Positions 1-7,978 of a stretch of 64,000 bases of DNA are shown here, piece by piece. Below the pieces are notes generated by a model, which was not told the DNA's origin, did not search any database, and was given only the letters and a program-made list of their open reading frames with translations. The translations under genes and the position numbers were made by a program. Source of the stretch: an uncultured Eggerthellaceae bacterium (GTDB taxonomy: Bacteria; Actinomycetota; Coriobacteriia; Coriobacteriales; Eggerthellaceae); assembly GCA_949840905.1 (NCBI GenBank), contig CATKXW010000004.1:36182-100181 (forward strand), written 5' to 3'. Positions within the stretch are counted from its first letter, which is position 1, and each line of letters begins with the position of its first letter.

Positions 1-2
1 CC

Positions 3-614
3 GGCGTGCGGAAGGGGAGCTGGATCGATCGGCTCGTGCGTGGCTATTGCTTCGTGCTGGCCGCCAGTCCCACCTTCTGGATCGGACTGGTGTTCTTGGT
101 GGTGTTCGCGGTGAACCTCGGGTGGTTCCCCATCGGATTCTCTTCCCCTATCGGGGCGCTATCCACCGAGGTGAGCTTCGTCGATGCACTGCATCATATG
201 GCGTTGCCGGCGCTGACGTTGTCGCTGGTGGGAGTGGCGAACATCGCGCTGCATACCCGCGAGAAGACAGTGGAGGTGATGGAGAGCCCCTATGTGCGCT
301 ATGCGCTGGCCCGTGGCGAGGGGATGGGCTCCATCGTGCGGCGTCACGTGCTGCGCAATGTGTCGCTGCCGTTCACGACGTTGCAGTTCGCCCAGATAGC
401 CGAAATATTCGGCGGCTCGGTGCTGGTAGAAGAGGTGTTCAGCTATCCCGGCCTCGGTCAGGCGGCCGTGACGGCTGGGTTAGGCGGTGACGTGGCTCTT
501 CTGGTGGGCATCGCGCTGTTCTCGGCGGCTCTGGTGTTCGGAGGGAACTTGGTGGCGAACCTTATCTACGGTGTCATCGACCCGCGCATGCGCAAGGAGG
601 TGCTCCATGGCTGA
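3..614 (+). CDS. ABC transporter permease, NikB/DppB type (5' truncated)
   Basis: This is the C-terminal part of an inner-membrane permease of the dipeptide/nickel importer family. The reading frame is open to the left edge, so the true start lies outside the window. Several hydrophobic segments are visible, and the EAA-like cytoplasmic loop follows HTREKTVEVMESPYVRYALA and runs through ARGEGMGSIVRRHVLRN. The C-terminal EEVFSYPGLGQAAV stretch is typical of NikB/DppB. Its stop overlaps the start of the next permease by 8 bases, so the genes are translationally coupled. The downstream ATPase has a histidine-rich N-terminus, which favours nickel or another metal (free or chelated) over peptides, but the substrate-binding protein is not in view and substrate remains inferred. 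Confidence 0.88.
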   Translation, partial: GVRKGSWIDRLVRGYCFVLAASPTFWIGLVFLVVFAVNLGWFPIGFSSPIGALSTEVSFVDALHHMALPALTLSLVGVANIALHTREKTVEVMESPYVRYALARGEGMGSIVRRHVLRNVSLPFTTLQFAQIAEIFGGSVLVEEVFSYPGLGQAAVTAGLGGDVALLVGIALFSAALVFGGNLVANLIYGVIDPRMRKEVLHG

Positions 615-1467
615 ACGAGCGGCGTTGCTGTCGGCTCCTCGTCGGACGTTCGTGCCCGACCGCGCTCGTACTCTCGTGCTATGCATCGCCTTCGCGGGGG
701 CGCTGGGGGCCATCGTGGTGGCGGGCATGATGGTGGAGCCGGTGGCTATGACCTCCGATCTAGCGCAGAAGAACCTGCCGCCTTCCTGGGCGCACCCCTT
801 CGGCACCGACCAGCTCGGCCGCGACATGCTCTGCCGCACCTTGGCGGGGCTTTCCCTCAGCATAGTGGTGGGACTGGTGGCCGCAGTGGCGTCAGCCTTG
901 ATCGCGGTGGTGCTGGGTGCGGTGGCAGCGCTGGGCGGCCGACGTGCTGATGATGCTGTGAGCCTGCTGATCGATCTGATGATGGGAATCCCTCATATCG
1001 TGTTGCTGCTGCTGATATCTTTCGCCTTGGGCAAGGGCTTTTGGGGCGTCACCATCGGCGTGGCGCTGACCCATTGGCCGAACCTGGCCCGCGTCATGCG
1101 CGCCGAGATGCTCCAATGCAAGCAGGCGCCCTACGTGGAAGCGGCGCGGAAGCTGGGCGTGGGCGCGGTGCGCATCGCCTGGCACCACATGGTGCCCTAC
1201 ATCCTGCCGCAATTGGTGGTGGGGCTGGTGCTGCTGTTCCCTCACGCGATCCTGCATGAGGCGGCTATCACGTTCTTGGGGTTCGGGCTGTCGCCAGAGC
1301 AGCCGGCGATCGGCATCATCCTGAGCGAGTCGATGGCGTATCTGTCGAGCGGCATGTGGTGGCTGGCCATTCTGCCGGGCGTTGCGCTGGTGGTCGTGGT
1401 GATGGCCTTCGACGCGGTGGGCCATGGCTTGCGCCGCCTGGTCGATCCCGCCCATGCACAGGATTGA
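607..1467 (+). CDS. ABC transporter permease, NikC/DppC type
   Basis: Second membrane subunit (286 residues) of the same importer. The start at 607 is chosen because AAGGAGGTG lies just upstream and the ATG overlaps the preceding gene's stop. An N-terminal segment is followed by HPFGTDQLGRDMLCRTLAG, the signature of the NikC/DppC subfamily, then about five membrane segments. The EAA loop is in the region ARVMRAEMLQCKQAPYVEAA, with AARKLGVGAVRIAWHHMVPY continuing it. The last helices include the typical ITFLGFGLSPEQPAIGIIL. It forms a heterodimer with the upstream permease. Family assignment is secure; nickel specificity is inferred from the neighbouring ATPase. Confidence 0.92.
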   Translation: MAERAALLSAPRRTFVPDRARTLVLCIAFAGALGAIVVAGMMVEPVAMTSDLAQKNLPPSWAHPFGTDQLGRDMLCRTLAGLSLSIVVGLVAAVASALIAVVLGAVAALGGRRADDAVSLLIDLMMGIPHIVLLLLISFALGKGFWGVTIGVALTHWPNLARVMRAEMLQCKQAPYVEAARKLGVGAVRIAWHHMVPYILPQLVVGLVLLFPHAILHEAAITFLGFGLSPEQPAIGIILSESMAYLSSGMWWLAILPGVALVVVVMAFDAVGHGLRRLVDPAHAQD

Positions 1468-1474
1468 GGATGCT

Positions 1475-2497
1475 ATGACCGAGACCATGCACCACAACGT
1501 CCACCGGGCCCAAGAGCGCCATCATCATCACACCCATGCCCACGACACGCGGCACGGCGGTGACCATCATCTGTTGCAGGTGGAAGACCTCACCATCTCC
1601 TTCCGCCGCTACGATGATGCGGAAAGGGGCCTTCGTCGCTTTTGGAGCGCGCGCCGGAAGGGAGCGGCGGGGGCTTCGGAGAAGGCGGGGCCAGCTCGCT
1701 CTCTGCTAGCGACGCTTTCCGTGCAGCATGAGGTGGCGGTGCTCAAAGGAGTGAACCTAGCGGTGCACGTGGGGGAGGTGGTAGCCGTGGTGGGCGCTTC
1801 GGGGGCGGGCAAGACCCTGCTGGCCGATGCGGTGCTGGGGCTGTTCGACCCCCATGCCACGGTGCGAGGACGCCTGTGGTTCGACGGCGTGGAGCAAACG
1901 GCGGAGAGCTTGCGGAAGCTTCGCGGGAAGCGGATAGCTCTGATCCCTCAGAGCGTGGCGAGCCTCGATCCGCTCATGAAGGTGGGGGCGCAGGTGCGCG
2001 GTGCGGCTCATGGGGTCGAGAAGGAGCAGCGTGCAGCTCGTCAGCGCGAGCTCTTCGAGCGCTATGGGCTGGATGAAGAGGTGGCCGGCCTCTACCCTTC
2101 CCAGCTGTCGGGCGGCATGGCCCGGCGCGTGCTGTTGTGCTGCGCGCTCATGGAGGAGCCGCAGCTCATCATAGCCGATGAGCCTACGGTCGGACTCGAC
2201 CTCGACCGCGCGACGGATGCACTGGCCGACCTGCGCGCCTTCGCCGACGGGGGCGGTGGCGTCATGCTCATCACCCATGATATCGAGCTGGCCCTGCGGG
2301 TGGCCGATCGGGTAGCGGTGTTCCATGACGGCACAGTGGTCGAGGAGACGGCCGTGGCGAGCTTCGCCGCGCCCGAGCTGCTGGAACATCCTTTCAGCCG
2401 TGCTCTGTGGCACGCCCTTCCCGAGCATGGTCTGCGCGTCGACGGCGGTGGTGCGAATGCGGTGTCTTCGCAGATGGGGGAGGAGCAGCCATGCTAG
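1475..2497 (+). CDS. ABC transporter ATPase, NikD/DppD type, with His-rich N-terminus
   Basis: ATP-binding subunit of the importer, about 340 residues. The start at 1475 follows a GAGGA box; an upstream in-frame ATG at 1454 is less well placed. Walker A is GASGAGKT, the ABC signature LSGGMARR and Walker B LIIADEPT are all present, with an H-loop in LITHD. Before the ATPase fold there is a roughly 35-residue leader with a HHHHTHAH cluster and many more histidines, a composition seen in nickel/cobalt/zinc-handling proteins, followed by an insertion of about 35 basic and alanine-rich residues between the first strands. The gene overlaps the next ATPase by 7 bases. Confidence 0.88.
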   Translation: MTETMHHNVHRAQERHHHHTHAHDTRHGGDHHLLQVEDLTISFRRYDDAERGLRRFWSARRKGAAGASEKAGPARSLLATLSVQHEVAVLKGVNLAVHVGEVVAVVGASGAGKTLLADAVLGLFDPHATVRGRLWFDGVEQTAESLRKLRGKRIALIPQSVASLDPLMKVGAQVRGAAHGVEKEQRAARQRELFERYGLDEEVAGLYPSQLSGGMARRVLLCCALMEEPQLIIADEPTVGLDLDRATDALADLRAFADGGGGVMLITHDIELALRVADRVAVFHDGTVVEETAVASFAAPELLEHPFSRALWHALPEHGLRVDGGGANAVSSQMGEEQPC

Positions 2498-3090
2498 AAG
2501 GCCGTCATATCACCTACGCGCCAGACGGCAAGACGACGGTGCTGCACGACGTGAGCCTGACCGTGGCACCGGAGGAGCGAGTGGCTTTGGTGGCACCTTC
2601 GGGAGCCGGCAAGACCACGCTGTGCCGCATCCTTGCCGGGTATCTACGGCCTGACAGCGGAGAAGTGCTGGTGGACGGCGTTCCGCTCCCGAGTATGGGC
2701 CGCTGCCCCGTGCAGCTCATCGGCCAGCATCCTGAGCTGGCGCTCGACCCGCGCATGACCGTGGCAGCCTCCCTTGCCGAAGCGGGAGAGACGGATGCGG
2801 CGCTGTTGGAGCGCGTGGGCGTGCAACGGCAGTGGATGGGCCGCTATCCGCGGGAGCTCTCGGGTGGCGAGCTGCAGCGCATTTGCATCGCGCGCGCCTT
2901 GTTGGCGCATCCGCGCTATCTGGTGGCCGATGAGATGACCACCAGCCTCGATGTGGTCACCCAAGCGCGCATTTGGGCTGTCGTGCTCGAAGAGCTCGCC
3001 GCGAACGGTGCCGGTCTGCTCATGGTCACCCACTCCCCAGCCCTCACCCAGCGCCTCGCCACTTGCGTGGTGCAGCTCGGTCGTCCATAA
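2491..3090 (+). CDS. ABC transporter ATPase, NikE/DppF type (short)
   Basis: Second ATP-binding subunit. Walker A APSGAGKTT, signature LSGGELQR and Walker B YLVADEMT are intact, so it should bind and hydrolyse ATP. It is 199 residues, clearly shorter than the usual 250-330 for NikE/DppF, because it lacks the C-terminal oligopeptide-transporter extension. Note the methionine at ADEMTT where most homologues have ADEPTS. The start at 2491 is preceded by GGGGGAGGAG and overlaps the upstream gene, making this the last cistron of a four-gene operon. Confidence 0.88.
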   Translation: MLEGRHITYAPDGKTTVLHDVSLTVAPEERVALVAPSGAGKTTLCRILAGYLRPDSGEVLVDGVPLPSMGRCPVQLIGQHPELALDPRMTVAASLAEAGETDAALLERVGVQRQWMGRYPRELSGGELQRICIARALLAHPRYLVADEMTTSLDVVTQARIWAVVLEELAANGAGLLMVTHSPALTQRLATCVVQLGRP

Positions 3091-3248
3091 AATGAGCACG
3101 AGAAGGGTTGAGCGGGCTTTTCGCGCCGTTTAGACATTCTGCGCACACGTTCCATTTGAAGTCGTATGGCGATGAGCAGGCTATATGCTGTTCGGTATCG
3201 CTCTTTGGAAGTTATGGCATTTGGGGAATGGACGTATCTTTCATGATC

Positions 3249-3285
3249 GTAAACAGGTATACTTTAATGACAGATACCTGTTTAC
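3249..3285 (+). promoter_or_regulatory. 12-bp inverted repeat operator of the toxin-antitoxin pair
   Basis: GTAAACAGGTAT (3249-3260) and ATACCTGTTTAC (3274-3285) are perfect reverse complements separated by 13 bases. A TATACT -10-like box (3258-3263) overlaps the left arm, and the right arm ends 14 bases before the antitoxin ATG. This is the expected position for autorepression by the antitoxin or the toxin-antitoxin complex. The function is inferred; the repeat itself is seen directly. Confidence 0.75.
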
Positions 3286-3299
3286 GGAGAAGATTGATC

Positions 3300-3590
3300 A
3301 TGGCAACTCGAACTTTTTCCAGTCGTGCTGAAGAGGGGGCGCTCGCGTTCGCTGACGCATTGGCTCGTCAAGAGTATGGTTTGTCCTATGGGCAGTATTG
3401 CGGAACCGTTCTGCTAGACATCATCGAGCAAAGCGGACAGATGCCCAAGCTGATGACCCGAAACGCCGCCGAACAGAAAGAGCGTGCGGCCGCATTTATC
3501 AAAGGATTCGCTTCTCGAGGGAGAAATACGGCAGTAGGAGAGCTTTCCGACGAAGATATACGTGACTTGATCGCGAGTCGCTATGCCTAG
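3300..3590 (+). CDS. Putative antitoxin of a VapBC-type pair
   Basis: A 96-residue protein directly upstream of, and overlapping by 8 bases, a PIN-domain toxin gene. The N-terminus (MATRTFSSRAEEGALAFADA) looks like a short ribbon-helix-helix DNA-binding segment of the RelB/DinJ type, followed by a helical, charged region that would bind the toxin; the C-terminus ends in ELSDEDIRDLIASRYA. The start at 3300 has an AGGAGAAG-like site (CGGAGAAG) upstream and sits just after the operator. The local base composition is less GC-rich than the flanking operons, which suggests acquisition by transfer. The family is not certain from sequence alone; the role comes mainly from context. Confidence 0.72.
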   Translation: MATRTFSSRAEEGALAFADALARQEYGLSYGQYCGTVLLDIIEQSGQMPKLMTRNAAEQKERAAAFIKGFASRGRNTAVGELSDEDIRDLIASRYA

Positions 3591-4023
3591 AAGATTGCTC
3601 GTCGATACGAATATCCTCTTAGATGCAGCCATGGCCGAGCGCGATGGCTGGGCTGCGGCCACACTGCTCATGGATGAGTTCGTATATGAAGAAGCTGTAG
3701 GCTATGTTTCAGCCCTGTCGCTGAAGGATGTTTACTATGTGCTCACCAAGTATGCGGATGAATCCGCGGCTCGGGAGTTCGTGCTAGCTGTGATGGACCT
3801 TTTTGAGGTGGTCGGAGTGGATGGGGCGCTCTGCCGGTTGGCCGCGCTCTCGAATGAGCCTGATCTAGAAGACGGTATCATACGTGCTTGTGCGGAGAGC
3901 ATCCCTGTGGATTTCATCATCTCTCGGGACGAGAAAGCGTTCGTGCGTTCCCCTCTTAAACGTCTTACAGCCCAAGATTATCTCGATCTTTTCTGCGACG
4001 TTGAAACGGTGGAGCAGTTGTAA
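3583..4023 (+). CDS. PIN-domain ribonuclease toxin (VapC-like)
   Basis: A 146-residue PIN-domain protein. Acidic residues of the active site are visible: LLVDTNILLD near the N-terminus, and DLEDGIIRACAE plus IISRDEKAF in the C-terminal half. VapC toxins are metal-dependent RNases that cut specific tRNA or rRNA; the particular target cannot be read from sequence. It overlaps the antitoxin gene by 8 bases, so the two are co-translated, and transcription ends at the strong palindromic terminator 60 bases downstream. Confidence 0.85.
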   Translation: MPRRLLVDTNILLDAAMAERDGWAAATLLMDEFVYEEAVGYVSALSLKDVYYVLTKYADESAAREFVLAVMDLFEVVGVDGALCRLAALSNEPDLEDGIIRACAESIPVDFIISRDEKAFVRSPLKRLTAQDYLDLFCDVETVEQL

Positions 4024-4082
4024 GGTCGGGAACTTGTGCGTTCATCGACCTATTATGCGAAGAGCATCCGTCCTCATTCCGA

Positions 4083-4140
4083 AGCACCACCCAAAAAAGG
4101 AACCCTCCCGGCCGGGAGGGTTCCTTTTTTGGGTGGTGCT
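4083..4140. terminator. 58-bp perfect palindrome, bidirectional terminator
   Basis: Two 29-base arms (4083-4111 and 4112-4140) are exact reverse complements. The centre is CCCGG/CCGGG, and each arm contains a six-base A or T run, so a GC hairpin followed by a U-tract is produced on both strands. It lies between the convergent toxin gene and the minus-strand membrane protein gene, fitting a bidirectional Rho-independent terminator. Confidence 0.92.
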
Positions 4141-4166
4141 TTAGAGCTCGGGGTTAGTTGCCGAGG

Positions 4167-4844
4167 TTAGTTGCGAATGACGAGGGAGACCTTGGCAGCA
4201 GCCTTACCCACTTCTTCGAGAGACTCGGTGTCATAGGCGGTGAAGGTGGCCGTGGCCGGATAGGTGCCGGCGTCGAGGTCCTTTTCGAGGACGATCTCGT
4301 CGATGTAGCTATCGGGGGCAAGACCGCGAGACTGATAGACCACATCGCCCGAATCGTCGAGGGTGATCTCGACGGTCATGTTGTAGCGGTTGCCCGGCAC
4401 GTTCTCGATGTAGGCCGTGCCCGGAGAGGTGCCATCAGCGAACTCGACCACCGAAGCGATGGAGATGTTGAACATGCCCTCTTCCACCTGGCGGTTCAAT
4501 TCGGCTTGGATCTCTTCAGCGGTCTTGTAGGGAGCTTGGCCCGACTTCGCGCTGTTGTCGAAGAAGCCGCCTTCTGCCGCACCGCTGGCGAAGAACCATA
4601 TGCCAGCGCCCACTGCTGCTACGAGCAGGATGATGAGCACGATGATGAGGGGCTTCTTGTTGTTCTTCTTAGGCTGGTGTGGATTGGTGCCAGGCTGTAC
4701 AGGACGGCCGCCTGCAGAGGGTTGCGGAGCGCTGTTCGGGGGGTAGCCACCCTGGTTCGGCATGCCGCCCATCGGGACGCCTTGCTGCGGCATCGCGCCG
4801 CGCATGCCCTGCGGCTGCTGTCCGTAAGGATTCGTGTCTGCCAT
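4167..4844 (-). CDS. Single-pass membrane protein with Pro/Gly/Gln-rich tail
   Basis: About 225 residues, unknown function. The first 60 residues are a disordered, P/Q/G/M-rich segment (NPYGQQPQG, PQQGVPMGGMPNQGG), followed by a basic KKNNKK stop, one strong transmembrane helix (PLIIVLIILLVAAVGAGIWF) and an exported domain of about 130 residues without recognisable catalytic motifs. The start at 4844 is preferred because the product then begins with the usual cytoplasmic low-complexity tail; an upstream in-frame ATG at 4886 exists. The layout resembles other Coriobacteriia zinc-ribbon or DUF4190-like envelope proteins, and a second protein with a Q/Y-rich tail is encoded at 15.5-16.4 kb. It appears monocistronic. 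Confidence 0.75.
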   Translation of the reverse strand: MADTNPYGQQPQGMRGAMPQQGVPMGGMPNQGGYPPNSAPQPSAGGRPVQPGTNPHQPKKNNKKPLIIVLIILLVAAVGAGIWFFASGAAEGGFFDNSAKSGQAPYKTAEEIQAELNRQVEEGMFNISIASVVEFADGTSPGTAYIENVPGNRYNMTVEITLDDSGDVVYQSRGLAPDSYIDEIVLEKDLDAGTYPATATFTAYDTESLEEVGKAAAKVSLVIRN

Positions 4845-4972
4845 GCGCTGTTTCACTTTCTCGTTCGGCTGACAATGCGTGTTCAATAAGTTTACGAAGA
4901 AACTCCGCCTCGCGCAAGGGTGAATTTAGCCATATGGATGGCTCGTGAACGGGAGAAAGCCTGATAGAAGAC

Positions 4973-5005
4973 AGGGCGACCCCTCCTTTCAGAAGGGGTC
5001 GCCCT
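4973..5005 (-). terminator. Terminator downstream of cydB
   Basis: Perfect 12-base arms (AGGGCGACCCCT at 4973-4984 and AGGGGTCGCCCT at 4994-5005) with a 9-base loop. Read on the minus strand it is followed by a pyrimidine-rich stretch, and it lies about 50 bases past the cydB stop. Confidence 0.75.
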
Positions 5006-5053
5006 AGGATGCATCTGAGCGTTTCGGGCGCGAGCGGTGGTGCTGCGGCGCGC

Positions 5054-6088
5054 TCAGTGTTCGGCGATGTCGGCGTAGTCGACGCGGCCGCGGAACGTGC
5101 GATAGATCACCACATGATAGATGAGCACGAGCGGCAGGCCGATGCACACGATGATGGTCATGCAGGTGAGCGACAGCTCGGAGGCGCCGGCGCTCATGAG
5201 GGTGATGTTGCTGCCGATGCTATCAGGGGAGGCCACCACGAGGTTCGGGAACATCGAGCAGGCTAGAAGCCCCGTCAGACTGAAGGTGCCCACGCTCTGG
5301 CTGAGGAAGGCGTACAGGTCGCTGCAACCCTTCTTCTCGCCGAAGTACATGGCCAGCGCCAAGGCGATGATGAAGAGCACGGCGAACGCCACCGCAGGAA
5401 TGAACAGCGTGATACCGCTGTTCGGCAGCACCTGTTGGATGGCCAGAAACGACACGACAGCGAACAGCACCAGTGCGATCACCTGCAGCGGGAAGCGCAG
5501 CTTGCGGGCGCGAGCGCGCACCTCGGAGTCGAGCGGGGCTTTCAGCGAGAGCCAGCAAGCGCCGGCTGCCAGGAACATGACCAGGCCTAGCAGGCCGCAT
5601 GAGAGCGTGAAGGGAGTGATGAGGCCTAGCAGGGGCACGCCCATGTAGTCACCGTTGGCGTCCATGGGGATGCCGCCCATGATGTTGCCCACGGCCACGC
5701 CCAGCAGCAGGGCGGGCAGCAGCGATCCGACGAAGAAGCAGACGTTCCATACGGCGCGCCACTTCTTATCGGCGGCCCAGAATTCGAAGGACACGGCACG
5801 TACGATCAGGCCGAACAATACCAGCATGACAGCCAGGTAGAAGCCGGAGAACGTGGTGGCGTAGGCATCGGGGAACGCCGCGAACAGAGCACCTCCCGCC
5901 GTGAGCAGCCACACTTCGTTGCCGTCCCACACCGGACCGATGGAGCGGCGTACGATGGCCTGCTCGGTCTCGTTCTTGGCGATGAACGGGTAGAGCACGC
6001 CTGCGCCCAGGTCGAAGCCGTCTAAGATGAAATAGCCAGCTATGAGCACGAAGATGAGGAAGAACCACAACACTGCGAGCACCGACAT
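5054..6088 (-). CDS. cydB: Cytochrome bd quinol oxidase subunit II
   Basis: A 344-residue, eight- to nine-helix membrane protein. The N-terminal WFFLIFVLIAGYFILDGFDL with the conserved GFDLGAG motif and the NEVWLLTAGGALFAAFP motif identify CydB. It pairs with CydA in the cytoplasmic membrane to oxidise menaquinol and reduce oxygen to water, giving oxygen scavenging in an anaerobe. The start codon overlaps the cydA stop by one base (ATGA), so the subunits are translationally coupled. Length and motifs are normal. Confidence 0.96.
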   Translation of the reverse strand: MSVLAVLWFFLIFVLIAGYFILDGFDLGAGVLYPFIAKNETEQAIVRRSIGPVWDGNEVWLLTAGGALFAAFPDAYATTFSGFYLAVMLVLFGLIVRAVSFEFWAADKKWRAVWNVCFFVGSLLPALLLGVAVGNIMGGIPMDANGDYMGVPLLGLITPFTLSCGLLGLVMFLAAGACWLSLKAPLDSEVRARARKLRFPLQVIALVLFAVVSFLAIQQVLPNSGITLFIPAVAFAVLFIIALALAMYFGEKKGCSDLYAFLSQSVGTFSLTGLLACSMFPNLVVASPDSIGSNITLMSAGASELSLTCMTIIVCIGLPLVLIYHVVIYRTFRGRVDYADIAEH

Positions 6089-7776
6089 CAGCGAGCACCC
6101 CCTTCCGAGGTAGGCACGTCACCTTCGGCGACCACCTCTTCGACCACTTCGACCGGTTCAGCGGCACCAGCCTCGACGACAGTGGGCTCGGCAGCACCAG
6201 CCTCAGCGGCACTAGCTTTGACGACGTCAGCCTCGACGACGGTGGGCTCGGCGTTATCAGCCCCAGCAGCACCAGCCTCAGCGGCAGCGGCCTCAGCGGC
6301 ACCAGCTTTGACGACGACCGGCTCAGCGGCAGCGGCCATGGCCACCTCAGCTTCGCCTTTCTTGATCGCGCTGGCTTTCGGCGCTGCGGGGCCGTCGTTG
6401 ATGAACTTCACCACCACGCGCGCCCAGCCGATCAGCAGCACCAGGTAGATGATGCCGAACAGGGCGAGGGTGATGAGTATCTCAGGGGTGGATACGCTGG
6501 CCGACACGCCGTCTTCGGTGAGCATGGCCACGCCGTCGGGACCGGTGGTGCTCGGGTAGACCACCCACGGCTGGCGACCCACCTCAGCGGTGAACCATCC
6601 GGCTTGGATGGCCAAGAACGGGAAGATGGGCGATATCAGCAGCAGCTTCTGCAGCCAGCCCATGGAGGCGATGGCTGCCTCGGAGCGCGTGCCGTCGGCG
6701 TTCTTCTTGCGCCGCGTGAATATGAGGGCGAGGATCACCACGATGAGGATGACGCCGAACAGCGCCACCATGAGGTGATAGCTCTGGAACACTAGGTTCA
6801 CGGGGAGGTCTTCCACCACCATGTCCTGGTACTTCTCGGTCTCGGCGAGGGTGTTCAGGCCGGGCATCTCGGTGTCCCAGGTGCCGGTGGCCAAGAAGCT
6901 GGTGCCGCCAGGGATGGCGAAGGGCGCGAGCGTCTCTTCTGCGTTCTGATCGACCCAGCCGAACAGGTAGAGCGGGGGCACCTCGTCTTCGTACATGCCC
7001 TCCATCATGGCGAGCTTGGTAGGTTGCTCTTCGGTCACCTCCACCGCCGAGGAGTGGGCCGACACCAGCAGCACGCAGGTGGCGATGACGCCCACCACGG
7101 CCCCGACGCGCAGCACGCGGGCCGCCGCCTGCTGGTGGCGATGCTTCACCAGGTACCATGCGCCGATGGCCATGGAGATGAACGCGCCCATGACCAGCAG
7201 TGATAGCACCGTATGGAAGTACCGCGGCAGGGTGGAGGGGTTGAAGGCCGCCGCAAAGAAGTCGGTTATGATGGCCTCGTTGCCGGTGGGCGATAGCATG
7301 CCGCCAGCCGGAGTCTGCATCCAGGAATTGGCGATGAGTATCCACAGAGCCGACAGGCACGAGCCGAACCATACCAGCCATGCCGCTATCATGTAGAACT
7401 TCGGGCTGACCTTGTTCTTGCCGAACAGCAAGATGCCGAGGAACACCGATTCGAGGAAGAACGCGAACAGCGCTTCGGCCGCGAGGGGCGCGCCGAAGAT
7501 GTCACCGACGAATCGGGAGTAGGTCGCCCAGTTGGTGCCGAACGAGAACTCCATGGTGATGCCCGTTGCCACGCCGATAGCGAACGTGGCAGTGAATATC
7601 TTCATCCACATGCGCGCGATGCCCTCATCGGTGGCATCTTTGCTGCGGTAGGCTTTCGTCACGAAGATGGCCATTATCAGGCCGATCCCGATAGAAAGCG
7701 GGACGAAGATGAAGTGGTAGGCTACCGTGAGCGCGAACTGAACGCGCGCCAGCAGCACCGGATCCAGTGCTTCCAT
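6088..7776 (-). CDS. cydA: Cytochrome bd quinol oxidase subunit I with Ala/Glu/Val-rich C-terminal tail
   Basis: A 562-residue haem-bearing subunit. The first helix carries LTVAYHFIFVPLSIG with the haem b595 ligand histidine; the FHTVLSLLVMGAF helix carries the b558 histidine and GRQPWVVYPSTTG is the typical post-Q-loop motif. RBS AAGGAGGAG precedes the ATG. The catalytic core ends near residue 470. The remaining 90 or so residues are an imperfectly repeated tail rich in A, E and V (blocks such as AEPTVVEA, AAEAGAA and AEPVEVVEE), encoded by repetitive DNA at about 6110-6360. Such a tail is not part of usual CydA; it probably protrudes into the cytoplasm, or could be an expanded low-complexity linker. 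Operon: cydAB. Confidence 0.95.
   Translation of the reverse strand: MEALDPVLLARVQFALTVAYHFIFVPLSIGIGLIMAIFVTKAYRSKDATDEGIARMWMKIFTATFAIGVATGITMEFSFGTNWATYSRFVGDIFGAPLAAEALFAFFLESVFLGILLFGKNKVSPKFYMIAAWLVWFGSCLSALWILIANSWMQTPAGGMLSPTGNEAIITDFFAAAFNPSTLPRYFHTVLSLLVMGAFISMAIGAWYLVKHRHQQAAARVLRVGAVVGVIATCVLLVSAHSSAVEVTEEQPTKLAMMEGMYEDEVPPLYLFGWVDQNAEETLAPFAIPGGTSFLATGTWDTEMPGLNTLAETEKYQDMVVEDLPVNLVFQSYHLMVALFGVILIVVILALIFTRRKKNADGTRSEAAIASMGWLQKLLLISPIFPFLAIQAGWFTAEVGRQPWVVYPSTTGPDGVAMLTEDGVSASVSTPEILITLALFGIIYLVLLIGWARVVVKFINDGPAAPKASAIKKGEAEVAMAAAAEPVVVKAGAAEAAAAEAGAAGADNAEPTVVEADVVKASAAEAGAAEPTVVEAGAAEPVEVVEEVVAEGDVPTSEGGAR
6103..6350 (-). repeat. Imperfect repeats encoding the CydA tail
   Basis: Within the cydA 3' end, blocks such as GCAGCACCAGCCTCAGCGGC and GACGACGGTGGGCTCGGC recur with variation on the plus-strand reading. 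They encode the A/E/V-rich tail. The pattern suggests expansion by slippage or unequal recombination inside an essential gene without loss of frame. Confidence 0.65.
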
Positions 7777-7978
7777 TTTCTTCTCCTCCTTCGTTCCGTC
7801 GAGCAGGGGGCGTCGACGGAATCATCCATCAGCATTATAGAAGCAAACGCGATGGAAGGAGAACTGTGTAGCCAGTTTGTTGAACGGAGCCGATGCCTCT
7901 GCGGGTTCGTGGGAGAGGAAGGGAAAGGAAGAGGAAGGAGAGGCGAGGCGGCGCGGTACGGCACGGCACGGCGCGCCG

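Noticed and set aside
7920..7978. GC-rich direct repeats (CGGCACGGCACGG) after the rubredoxin fusion gene as a regulatory array
   Set aside because: Short and simple, without a clear hairpin or promoter; likely low-complexity intergenic sequence.
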